Source: JACRBT01 sp964474285
GTDB lineage: Bacteria; Chloroflexota; Dehalococcoidia; Tepidiformales; Tepidiformaceae
Length of the DNA: 20,098 nt
Direction of reading: 5' to 3'
Assembly: GCA_964474285.1 (NCBI GenBank)
Contig: CAYYSD010000044.1
Coordinates: forward strand, 1 to 20,098
Made by a program: the position numbers and the translations under genes. This document shows, piece by piece, positions 11,578 to 18,749 of this stretch; the stretch's first letter is position 1; each line of letters begins with the position of its first letter. A model generated the notes under the pieces. That model made no database searches. It was not told where the DNA came from and worked only from the letters and a program-made list of their open reading frames with translations.

Positions 11578-14421
11578 TCAGTCCATGACGATGGTCTGGC
11601 CCGCCGGCGCCTGGAAGAAGTAGTAGCCGCCGCGCTGGATGCCCGGCGAGAGCGTCTGGAAGTTGTCGGGGAAGCCGCGGAACCAGAAGTCGAAGAGCTG
11701 GCCGGCGTTGTCCCACTGGAAGATGGCGCTGACCTGGGCGATATTCGCGTAGGTGTTGAGGTCCGCCGTGGCGTGGTCAGAGCCCGACCAGACCGCGCCG
11801 TTGGCGCCGGAGACGGTGTCGATGTCGTTCGCGCCGGCGGCCGCGAGGGTGGTTCCTCCGCCCGCATTGGGGATCAGACCCCCGCCGGGAGATTGGAAGA
11901 AGTAGAAGTTCCCCGGGGCGATGGCGGTGAGCGTCTGAAAGGCGTCCGGGAAGCCGCGGAACCAGAAGTCGAAGAGCTGCCCCGCGTTGTCCCACGAGAA
12001 GACCGCAGGGACCGAGTCCGGCAGCGCTCCCGGGGCCCGCAGCGGAGCCGCCGTCAGCGGGAACCCGCCCCCACAGAAGACCGCGCCTGTCGCCCCGGCG
12101 CCAAGAGCGATCGCCGCCGGCCCGGGGCACGGGCCGGGCTGGGCCGTGAGAACCACCGCGACCGGGACCAGGCTGAAGTTCTCGATCCCGTCGCCGAGCC
12201 GGCCCCTGCCGCGATTACCCCAGCAGAAAATACCACCCGCTACCAGCCCACACGTGTGACTTGCGCCGCCAGAGATCGCGTCGACACCAATCCCCAGTCC
12301 GCTGACATCGACCGGCACCCAACTCTCGATGGTGGAATGGTTGCCCAGCTCCCCGCTGACGTTCCGGCCCCAACATTTCGCCCCGCCCCCGACAGTCACC
12401 GCGCATGAGTGGATGTAGCCGAGGCCGATAGCTTCGATGCCACTCCCAAGCCCGGCAACGTCGACCGGCACGTTCATGTCGACGTTGGAGTTGTTCCCGA
12501 GCTGTCCTCGCCCACCTTCGCCCCAGCACTTCACACCGCCACCGGTCGTGAGCGCGCATGCATGCGCGCTCCCCGCAGCGATCGCCTGGACGCCGCTCGC
12601 CAGTCCGCTCACATCCACGGGCACGTCGCTGTCCACGAACGTCCCATTGCCGAGTTGACCGTCGCCGTTGTAGCCCCAGCACTTCGCTCCGCCCGACACG
12701 ACCGCGCAGGTTTGGTCATCGCCAGATGCTATCGCCTGGACGCCGCTCGCCAGCCCAACGACATCAACGGGGACATTGCTTTCGATCGTTGAGTTGTTTC
12801 CGAGTTGGCCCGCCCAGTTATCCCCCCAACATTTCGCGCCGCCTCCCGCAGTGATCGCACACGAGCGCTCGATGCCCGCAACGACTGCTAGCACCCCCGG
12901 CCCCAGCGCGGTGACCTCCACGGGCACCGCGCTGTCGTTGTTGGAGCCGTCTCCCAACTGCCCGGCGTTATTCCGTCCCCAACATTTCACAGCGCCCGCC
13001 AGCGTCAGAGCGCAGGTATGGTTCTCTCCAGCCGACACCGCCTGGACACCGCTCCCGAGGCCGGTTGTGTCGACCGGCACGGCGCTATCAGCGGTGCTGT
13101 TGTTCCCGAGCTGGCCGAAATTGTTACTCCCCCAACACCGGACGCCGCCCGCGGTAGTGACCGCGCAGCTGTGGGAGCCGCCCACCGATACCGTCGATAC
13201 GCCGATCGCCAGTGTGCTCAAGCTGACCGGGATCGTGCTCCACCCGCCGATGCCATCTCCCAGCTGACCGCTCGCGTTGTTGCCCCAGCACTTCGCGCTG
13301 CCGCCGGTGACCATCGCGCAGACGTGGTGATGGCCCGCGGAGACTTGTTGCACGCCCGACGTCCCGGCCACATCGACCGGAACGCTACTTCCCCCGGTAC
13401 TGTTGTTTCCGAGTTCCCCTTGTTCGTTCTGGCCCCAGCACTTCACCGCGCCGGCGGCCGTGCGAGCACACGAATGCTGCTCTCCGGTCGAAACGGCGGC
13501 GACGCCGCTCGCGAGGCCCGTGACGTCCACGGGCACGCCACTGTCTGCGGTGCCGCCGTTTCCCAGGGCGCCTTCGCCACCGTACCCCCAGCATTTGACG
13601 CCGCCGCCGGCCGTGACCGCACACGTATGGACATAGCCGGTCGCGATCGATTGAACGCCGCCATTCAGGCCGGCGACATCGACCGGAACCGGGCTGTCCG
13701 CCGGTTGAAGGTTGTTGCCGAGCTCGCCATACGAGTTCTCGCCCCAGCACTTGGCGGCGCCGCCCGCCGCGATCGCGCACGTGTGCAGGAATCCGGCGTC
13801 CACAAAGGACACGCCACTACCCGGGCCAAGGCCGCTCACATCCGCAGGCGCAAGGCTCGGCAAGGTCGAGTTGTTGCCAAGCTGGCCGTTGTCGTTGAGG
13901 CCCCAGCACTTCACGCCGCCGTCCTTGATCGCACACGTGTAACCCGCTCCTGCGGACACCGCCTGCACACCGCTCGTCAGCCCCGGCACATCGATCGGTA
14001 CATGGCTCGCGGCCGTGGAGTTGTTCCCCAGCTGGCCGTTCTCGTTGTCCCCCCAGCACTTCAGGCTGCCACCCGTCGTGAGTGCGCAGGTGTGGTACTC
14101 GCCGGCCGAAATCGCCTGCACCCCACTGCTGAGGCCCGTCACGTCCACGGGCACCGCACTGGCGATCAGCGTCCCGTTCCCGAGTTGACCGCTGCCGTTT
14201 TCGCCCCAGCACACGGCGCCGCCCCCGCTCGTCACCGCGCACGTGTGGCGCCCGCCCGCCGATATCGAAGCCAGCACCGTCGGTGAAGGGGCCGCCTGTG
14301 CGGCCTCGTTCCCGTCGCCCGCAAACAGCGTCGCGATCGTGACCACGGTGATCGCCGCCAGCGCCGCACGACGAAACCACCACCCAGGCAAAGGGCCACT
14401 CCGGACGGATCGGGCTCGCAT
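11578..14421 (-). CDS. Exported RCC1-repeat protein with duplicated C-terminal module
   Basis: 947 aa from ATG 14421. Residues about 1-44 are a signal peptide (RR, then AALAAITVVTIATLFAG). Residues 53-756 hold 14 RCC1 blades of about 50 aa, each of the form (V/I)SAG..HTCA(...)GG..KCWG.N..GQLGN.S...S.VPVDV.GL.SGV.A; 14 blades make two seven-bladed propellers. Almost every blade has a Cys in HTCA and another in KCWG, probably disulfide-bonded outside the cell. The last 191 residues contain two copies (about 803-847 and 896-947) of a WDNAGQLFDFWFRGFP...FQTL...YFFQ.P.G module that recurs in the protein at 18746. RCC1 propellers bind proteins or glycans; the partner is unknown. The frame opens at 14493, but the signal peptide and a TAGGAT box 7 nt upstream support ATG 14421. 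Confidence 0.9.
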   Translation of the reverse strand: MRARSVRSGPLPGWWFRRAALAAITVVTIATLFAGDGNEAAQAAPSPTVLASISAGGRHTCAVTSGGGAVCWGENGSGQLGNGTLIASAVPVDVTGLSSGVQAISAGEYHTCALTTGGSLKCWGDNENGQLGNNSTAASHVPIDVPGLTSGVQAVSAGAGYTCAIKDGGVKCWGLNDNGQLGNNSTLPSLAPADVSGLGPGSGVSFVDAGFLHTCAIAAGGAAKCWGENSYGELGNNLQPADSPVPVDVAGLNGGVQSIATGYVHTCAVTAGGGVKCWGYGGEGALGNGGTADSGVPVDVTGLASGVAAVSTGEQHSCARTAAGAVKCWGQNEQGELGNNSTGGSSVPVDVAGTSGVQQVSAGHHHVCAMVTGGSAKCWGNNASGQLGDGIGGWSTIPVSLSTLAIGVSTVSVGGSHSCAVTTAGGVRCWGSNNFGQLGNNSTADSAVPVDTTGLGSGVQAVSAGENHTCALTLAGAVKCWGRNNAGQLGDGSNNDSAVPVEVTALGPGVLAVVAGIERSCAITAGGGAKCWGDNWAGQLGNNSTIESNVPVDVVGLASGVQAIASGDDQTCAVVSGGAKCWGYNGDGQLGNGTFVDSDVPVDVSGLASGVQAIAAGSAHACALTTGGGVKCWGEGGRGQLGNNSNVDMNVPVDVAGLGSGIEAIGLGYIHSCAVTVGGGAKCWGRNVSGELGNHSTIESWVPVDVSGLGIGVDAISGGASHTCGLVAGGIFCWGNRGRGRLGDGIENFSLVPVAVVLTAQPGPCPGPAAIALGAGATGAVFCGGGFPLTAAPLRAPGALPDSVPAVFSWDNAGQLFDFWFRGFPDAFQTLTAIAPGNFYFFQSPGGGLIPNAGGGTTLAAAGANDIDTVSGANGAVWSGSDHATADLNTYANIAQVSAIFQWDNAGQLFDFWFRGFPDNFQTLSPGIQRGGYYFFQAPAGQTIVMD
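11581..12015 (-). repeat. Two copies of the FWFRGFP C-terminal module
   Basis: Copy 1 is encoded at about 12015-11881 and copy 2 at about 11736-11581. WDNAGQLFDFWFRGFPD is identical in both, and about 30 consecutive bases coding for its middle are identical at DNA level, so the duplication is recent or homogenised by recombination. A third copy is at 18898-18749. Confidence 0.85.
12154..14265 (-). repeat. 14 tandem RCC1 blades (about 150 bp period)
   Basis: Coding tandem array inside the exported protein. The blades differ in sequence between the conserved HTCA, KCWG, GQLGNNS and VPVDV.GL blocks, so this is an old protein repeat and not a microsatellite. Blade 7 (WSTIPVSLSTLAIGV) is the most divergent inner blade, and blade 14 lacks the full C-terminal half. 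Confidence 0.9.
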
Positions 14422-14428
14422 GACCCGA

Positions 14429-14434
14429 ATCCTA
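14429..14434 (-). promoter_or_regulatory. TAGGAT box before the RCC1 gene
   Basis: Minus-strand TAGGAT ends 7 nt before the ATG at 14421, again with no Shine-Dalgarno; leaderless-type arrangement. Confidence 0.4.
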
Positions 14435-14524
14435 CACGACTCCACGCACGTGTTGAGCGCCACCGCCTGACCAGCCGTTTGGCAGTGCGCCACGGGCGGC
14501 TTCGCGGTCTGCCCGGCATCGGAG

Positions 14525-14546
14525 GAGCGTGAACCTCACATCGCTC
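14525..14546. promoter_or_regulatory. Inverted repeat containing ACCTCACA before the portal gene
   Basis: GAGCG (14525-14529) and CGCTC (14542-14546) flank GTGA-ACC-TCAC. AACCTCACAT is identical to part of the element at 8813-8822. It lies between the divergent RCC1 and portal starts, 14 bp before the portal ATG. The arms are short, so this could be chance. Confidence 0.25.
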
Positions 14547-14559
14547 GCTGGAGAACCAC

Positions 14560-15903
14560 ATGCCTTCCGCTGCCCCGCGTCCCAGGGCGCTCACCGAACC
14601 CGCCCTGCCTGCCCGCCTCCGCCGCCGCGACGAAGACCGCCTTCGACGCTATGCCGCCAACCTCGCCTTCTATGAAGGCGAACAGTGGCCGGGACGCGCC
14701 CGTCGCGGCGAACGGCGTCTCACCTTCAACTACGCCCGCGCCCTCGTGGACAAGGTCACGAGCTACCTGCTCAACGGCCTCGCGGTGCAGGTCGTCGCCG
14801 GCGATGGCGTCGACTCCGCCCGTCGCGAGGCGGCACGCCATGCCGAACGCGCCCTCCGCGACGTGGAGTCGGCCAATGCGGTCGCCCAGCTCGACTTCGA
14901 AACCGAACTCGATTGCGCCGTCCTCGGCGACGCCGCCTACAAGGTCACGTGGGATGCTGAAGCCGGAACGGTGCGCATCACCGCGCCCGACGTCCAGGGC
15001 ATCTTTGCCTGGCGCCAGCCCGACGACCCCGCGCGCATCATCGCCGTCGCATCGCAATACGTCCCCGCCGGCGATGACCCCGCCGGCGCCCGCGCGCCCG
15101 CCGTCACGGAGTACTGGACGAACGACGCGTTCGAAACCTGGCTTGGCGAAGACCTCGCGGAGCGGCGGCCGAACCCCTACGGCTTCATCCCCTTCGTCAT
15201 CTTCCCCAACGTCCGCGCCGCCAAGCAGCATTGGGGCCAGAGCGACATCCCCGCCCTCATTGAATCCAACCGCGAGCTGAACCGGGCCTACAGCCAGCTC
15301 AGCCAGATTCTCGAACTTTCCGGCAATCCGATTGCCGTCATCGAAGGCGTCACCGGTGCGCAGGACATCGCCGTCCAGCCGGGCGCCGTCTGGGAGATGC
15401 CGGAGCGTTCGAAGGCCTACCTCCTCGACCTCCTCCACGGCGGCGGCCTCGCCCTCCACACCGACTACATCGATCTCATCTACCGCACGCTCCACGACCT
15501 CGGCGAATCGCCCCGCACCGCCTTCGGGCACAACCCGCAGGGCCTCAGCGGCATCGCGCTCAACACCGAACTCGATCCCATCGCCCGCAAGGTCGAACGC
15601 AAACGCCTCGTCCGCACCGCGGTCTATGAGCGTCGCGCGACGATGATCCTCCGCCTGCTCAACCGCTTCGCCGGTCTCGATATCGAAGGTCTGCGGCCGG
15701 TCGCCCAGTGGGGCCCGGTGCTCCCGATCGACCGTTCACGCCAGGTCGCCGAGGAGCGTTCCCTTGTCGAGGCCGGCATCCAGTCGCGCCGCACCGCCGC
15801 CGCCCGCCTCGGCGCCGACGACCCCGACGCCGAATGGGCTCGCGTCCAGGAGGAGGCGGCCGCGAATCCCTCCGCGGCGGATCAGTCGGAAGGCTCGGGC
15901 TGA
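14560..15903 (+). CDS. Phage portal protein (SPP1 gp6-like)
   Basis: 447 aa, full length for a siphophage portal, the dodecameric ring through which DNA enters and leaves the capsid. Recognisable parts: AANLAFYEGEQWPG and RLTFNYARALVDKVTSYLLNG near the N-terminus, FETELDCAVLGDAAYKVTWD, the clip-region strands VTEYWTNDAFETW, NPYGFIPFVIFPN, then the stem and tunnel helices ALIESNRELNRAYSQLSQILELSGNP and LSGIALNTELDPIARKVERKR. Start ATG with GGAG 6 nt upstream. No terminase, protease, capsid or tail gene lies on either side, and base composition does not differ from the neighbours. It may be a prophage remnant, a cargo gene, or part of a dispersed gene-transfer-agent set; the sequence does not decide. 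Confidence 0.88.
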   Translation: MPSAAPRPRALTEPALPARLRRRDEDRLRRYAANLAFYEGEQWPGRARRGERRLTFNYARALVDKVTSYLLNGLAVQVVAGDGVDSARREAARHAERALRDVESANAVAQLDFETELDCAVLGDAAYKVTWDAEAGTVRITAPDVQGIFAWRQPDDPARIIAVASQYVPAGDDPAGARAPAVTEYWTNDAFETWLGEDLAERRPNPYGFIPFVIFPNVRAAKQHWGQSDIPALIESNRELNRAYSQLSQILELSGNPIAVIEGVTGAQDIAVQPGAVWEMPERSKAYLLDLLHGGGLALHTDYIDLIYRTLHDLGESPRTAFGHNPQGLSGIALNTELDPIARKVERKRLVRTAVYERRATMILRLLNRFAGLDIEGLRPVAQWGPVLPIDRSRQVAEERSLVEAGIQSRRTAAARLGADDPDAEWARVQEEAAANPSAADQSEGSG

Positions 15904-16094
15904 CGCCCACTCCGGATCAGACGCCACAGCAGCAGCACCGGCAGGGCAACCACCCAAGCCACGGCGAAGACCACCGTCATCGCGAAGGCCGCACCTGCCT
16001 GCACCGGGTGCCCCGCATACCCCTGGTCCCCGCCACCCAACGCGCGCGCCCACGCCACGTTCCGCGTCCGCCATTCGCTCCCGGGCAGGCTCAC
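15882..16094 (-). CDS. Small single-pass membrane protein, unknown
   Basis: 70 aa from GTG 16094. One clear membrane helix (AFAMTVVFAVAWVVALPVLLLW, about residues 39-60) followed by a basic RLIRSGR, predicting N-out/C-in orientation. The start overlaps the TGA of the beta-helix gene in GTGA (16091-16094), the usual sign of translational coupling, which makes this short frame believable. A GTG at 16103 also opens the frame. The 3' end overlaps the convergent portal gene by 22 bp. It may anchor or assist export of the preceding protein; that is a guess from position. Confidence 0.6.
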   Translation of the reverse strand: MSLPGSEWRTRNVAWARALGGGDQGYAGHPVQAGAAFAMTVVFAVAWVVALPVLLLWRLIRSGRQPEPSD

Positions 16095-17740
16095 CCCGTA
16101 CACCCCGCCGCCGCGAGCGCTGCGTGGTTCTCGTCGTAGACATTGATGCAGACCATCGCCGCCCCGAGGTTGGCGATCGGCCCCCCGGCCAGCTGCGAAG
16201 CCCCGATTCGTATCGTCCCGCTGTTCGTCTCTTTCACGGTGTTGGTCGAACCCTCGACCTTGCTTCGGTCGATCGCGAGCAGCGGCGTCCCGGAGGACGG
16301 CTTGTATTCGACGCCGATGTTGGTCGCCCCACCCGAAGCCCTCACATCCGAGTCCGCGATCGTCATCGGGCTCGAAGAGTCGTGCTCGACTCCGGTAATG
16401 TTGGTCGTCCCGGTCACCCTGACCGTCGTGTTTCGGTATGTCCCCTGCCCGCGGATGCCGACGGCCGGCCCGGCCCCCGAAACGGTCACGGAACTCGATT
16501 CCACTTCCACCGGCGCAAAGGCAAGGATCGCGCGGGGCGTTGTAGCGGCGCTCGTCGCGACAACCTGGATGTGCAGATTCCGGTAGACGCCCGGAGAGTT
16601 GAGCTGCAGCCCATCCTGTCCGCCCCCGCCCGAGAGACTGATGCTGGTGTTCACAATCTCAGCCTGCACGCCCGAGCCGATCAGCACTCCCTGGAACCCC
16701 AGCGCAGAAGGAATGCTCGCAAGCGTTAGTCGCGAGTCTCGGATGACGATCCCACCCGCTGACACCTGTACGAGCGTGGAGAAACTGCCCGCGGTCTGGA
16801 TGCTGCCTTCGAGGACGCAATCGACCACCTCGAGCAACGCCGTGCCGCTGAGCTTGAAGATGGCCTCGGCCTTTCCGCCCACGGAAACTGTGTGGACGTT
16901 CCGCAATCGTGCGGTCCCGTCGCTCGCCGCCATCGCGACCGCTCTGGCCTGCGTGCCTTGGGAGTTGGAGCTGGCGCGCAGGGTGAGGTCCCGGATTTCT
17001 ACATCGGTCCCGAGCGTCAGAGTCGTGCCACCGTTGACACTTCGGTCGATAAACGTGACGTCTCGCCCCGACCCCTCGATGTCGACAAAAGGCTTCGTGG
17101 CCAGCGACGAAGATACCTGATAGATGCCCGGTTCCAGCTTTACCAGGTAGGGTTTGGCGGCGCTGGCGTCAGTAATGCCTGCCAGTGCGGCGATCAGGCG
17201 CGTGCCGCTCTCCGCGTCGGTCGCCCCTGGGCTCACAATCACCGTGCGCGAATAGCGCGTGTACTGGCTCGCCGGGACGCCCCCGAGCTTCGCCGAGTCC
17301 ATCGAGAACACCGCGTATGGCGCGGGCGTGATGGCCTGCCGGTCCACCAGCGGCGTGAACACGCCAGCCCCCGCCGGGCAGCGCGCCGCAACCGCCAGCC
17401 ACCGCTGGTTGCCGTCGAACGCCGACGCTCCGAATTCTCCTGCCGCGTTCACCACGGTTGTGAACAACCCGCCGGTCACCGCTACTCCCGCGTTCGAGAT
17501 GTCTGTCGACCCCAGCTGCGTGCCGCCCGCGGACTGGTCGAAGAGGTCGAAGGTGAAGTCACACGTCCCGGTGACTGCCCCACCGGCGTCCTCCAGGTGA
17601 CCCTGGTACGTGAACCCGGTCCCAAGCGGCGTGTTCGCCCGCGGCGACTGGTGGAACCCCGGCGCCGCGCTCGCGACGGTCGCCACGATGATAGCCGCCG
17701 CCAGGAGGACGCCGGCCCCGGCCACAACACGAATACTCAA
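16091..17740 (-). CDS. Exported right-handed beta-helix protein
   Basis: 549 aa. Signal peptide with hydrophobic core VLLAAAIIVATVASA, cleavage near 25. Residues about 41-155 form an N-terminal module (GFTYQGHLEDAGG, TGTCDFTFDLFD, GLFTTVVNAAGEFG, FDGNQRWLAVAARCPAG, ITPAPYAVFSMDS) common in exported proteins of Chloroflexota and some other phyla, function unknown. Residues about 165-520 are a pectate-lyase-like parallel beta-helix (repeated short strands such as VEIRDLTLRASSN, VVDCVLEGSI, IVIRDSRLTLAS), without recognisable lyase residues. The end, AAMVCINVYDENHAAL, is a frequent C-terminus of this group. Start TTG 17740 has GGGGTGG upstream; GTG 17725 is an alternative. It is probably a surface carbohydrate-binding or adhesion protein. 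Confidence 0.85.
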   Translation of the reverse strand: MSIRVVAGAGVLLAAAIIVATVASAAPGFHQSPRANTPLGTGFTYQGHLEDAGGAVTGTCDFTFDLFDQSAGGTQLGSTDISNAGVAVTGGLFTTVVNAAGEFGASAFDGNQRWLAVAARCPAGAGVFTPLVDRQAITPAPYAVFSMDSAKLGGVPASQYTRYSRTVIVSPGATDAESGTRLIAALAGITDASAAKPYLVKLEPGIYQVSSSLATKPFVDIEGSGRDVTFIDRSVNGGTTLTLGTDVEIRDLTLRASSNSQGTQARAVAMAASDGTARLRNVHTVSVGGKAEAIFKLSGTALLEVVDCVLEGSIQTAGSFSTLVQVSAGGIVIRDSRLTLASIPSALGFQGVLIGSGVQAEIVNTSISLSGGGGQDGLQLNSPGVYRNLHIQVVATSAATTPRAILAFAPVEVESSSVTVSGAGPAVGIRGQGTYRNTTVRVTGTTNITGVEHDSSSPMTIADSDVRASGGATNIGVEYKPSSGTPLLAIDRSKVEGSTNTVKETNSGTIRIGASQLAGGPIANLGAAMVCINVYDENHAALAAAGCTG

Positions 17741-17770
17741 AGCACCACCCCGCCGCCCGGTCTGGGGCAG

Positions 17771-17776
17771 AGTCTA
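17771..17776 (-). promoter_or_regulatory. -10-like TAGACT before the beta-helix gene
   Basis: Minus-strand TAGACT, 30 nt before the TTG at 17740. It sits in the 97-bp gap after the 148-aa membrane protein gene. Confidence 0.25.
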
Positions 17777-17837
17777 CCGGAGCGGCGCGTGGGCAGCGTA
17801 CCCTTGGAGCCCGGCGCCCCCGGTCGTCTTCGCCACG

Positions 17838-18284
17838 TCAGTCCGTACGAAGGTTCACGGCTCGATCCTCTGCCCCAAAGGCGGCCAAGACCCCGTTTCC
17901 CTCGCGGATCGCGGCGATGACTACCCGGGCGTCATCCGCCGACTCTGTGACGATCACGTGCGAACGATAGAGCGGGACGCCGAGGATCATCTGAACCGCG
18001 TTCAGCTCGTTGATCTGCGCTCGCAGACTCGCGGCCGCGTCCTCCGTCCCGACGAGGTAGACGGTCTCGAACCCGCTCGGCCACGGCTGTTCTCGCCCCC
18101 ACCCCGGTCCCGGCCGTTGCACCATCCGCCGCGGAACTTCCGTCGGATGGCCGCCGTCAAAGGAGACCAGCCAGGCACCGGCGGCTACGAGCACTGCCGC
18201 CGTTAGCAGAACGTGGCCGAGGAGTTGGATAGCGGGCCACCGGCCTGCCGGGTTGTTCGCCACCGACGGAATCGAATCGCGCAT
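17838..18284 (-). CDS. Single-pass membrane protein with unknown extracytoplasmic domain
   Basis: 148 aa from ATG 18284, chosen because GAGGT lies 5 nt upstream; the frame is open to 18386. Residues 1-18 are cytoplasmic, about 19-41 form a membrane helix (IQLLGHVLLTAAVLVAAGAWLV), and the rest is outside. The outer part has a Pro/Arg-rich linker and a small alpha/beta domain (ETVYLVGTEDAAASLRAQINELN...SHVIVTESADDARVVIAAIREGNGVLAAFGAEDRAV). The VYLVGTEDAAASLRAQI / HVIVTESADDARVVIAAI halves look alike, suggesting a strand-helix duplication. No family recognised. It is followed on the same strand by the beta-helix gene. Confidence 0.65.
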   Translation of the reverse strand: MRDSIPSVANNPAGRWPAIQLLGHVLLTAAVLVAAGAWLVSFDGGHPTEVPRRMVQRPGPGWGREQPWPSGFETVYLVGTEDAAASLRAQINELNAVQMILGVPLYRSHVIVTESADDARVVIAAIREGNGVLAAFGAEDRAVNLRTD

Positions 18285-18539
18285 GTTGAACCTCGGGGCC
18301 GCAGCTGCAGCCGATGCGCAAAGTGTTCCGAACCGCGAGAGCCACGGCGTCGCTGATTCCGTCCATCTTGGGAAACCCGGGTACACGGTTTCGTCTATTT
18401 CCGGGGGTCGAAACCCGCATCACCCCCGGATCGGTTCAATCCGAACCGACACCACGCGTCAACACGATTGCTGCTCGTTTCGGACTTGCCCCTGCCGTGA
18501 TACTGGACTTGCGCGAACTCCCCCGCGCACAGGAAGCCC
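18285..18539. other. Divergent intergenic region with two perfect inverted repeats
   Basis: CCGGGGGT (18401-18408) / ACCCCCGG (18422-18429) is an 8-bp stem with a 13-nt loop, followed by TCGGTTC (18431-18437) / GAACCGA (18443-18449) with a 5-nt loop. A -10-like TGATACT is at 18498-18504, 35 nt before the plus-strand gene. The hairpins are too far from any stop to be terminators of the visible genes on this side and could be operators or RNA structure in the leader of the minus-strand gene. Confidence 0.4.
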
Positions 18540-18749
18540 ATGAACGAAGACCTCGGCCCGAACGTCTTTTGTGCCTGGTGCCACAAGGAGCTGGCCGCTC
18601 TCGGCAGCGGCCTCTCCTTCAGCCTGTGCAAGTCGTGCGTGCCCCTCGTCCGCGCCGAATTCGACGCCCGCCGCGCGGCCGCCACCCACGCGCGCAAACC
18701 CAAACGCTCCGCTGCCCCCGCCCCTCCCGAGACCGGCCCCTCCGGCTAA
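18540..18749 (+). CDS. Small zinc-ribbon-like protein
   Basis: 69 aa. FCAWCHKELAALGSGLSFSLCKSC has two CxxC knuckles 19 residues apart, fitting a small zinc ribbon; the tail is basic and Ala/Pro-rich (ARRAAATHARKPKRSAAPAPPE), possibly nucleic-acid binding. Start ATG with AGGA (18531-18534) 5 nt upstream. The stop overlaps the end of the convergent Ig-like gene by 4 bp. Short, but the cysteine pattern and ribosome site make it credible. Confidence 0.6.
   Translation: MNEDLGPNVFCAWCHKELAALGSGLSFSLCKSCVPLVRAEFDARRAAATHARKPKRSAAPAPPETGPSG

Noticed and set aside
12154..14265. Possible CRISPR or non-coding tandem array
   Set aside because: The 150-bp period is purely coding (RCC1 blades), repeats vary at synonymous and non-synonymous sites, and no spacers exist.
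13018..14286. Long plus-strand open frame through the RCC1 gene
   Set aside because: Antisense echo of the repeated minus-strand coding sequence; the periodic pattern comes from the blades.
14560..15903. Window as part of an intact prophage
   Set aside because: Only the portal gene is phage-like; neighbours are chromosomal surface-protein genes, and no integrase or att repeat is visible.
18401..18449. tRNA-like element (GGTTCAATCC resembles a T-arm)
   Set aside because: The T-loop length is wrong, and no acceptor, D or anticodon stems can be placed around it.
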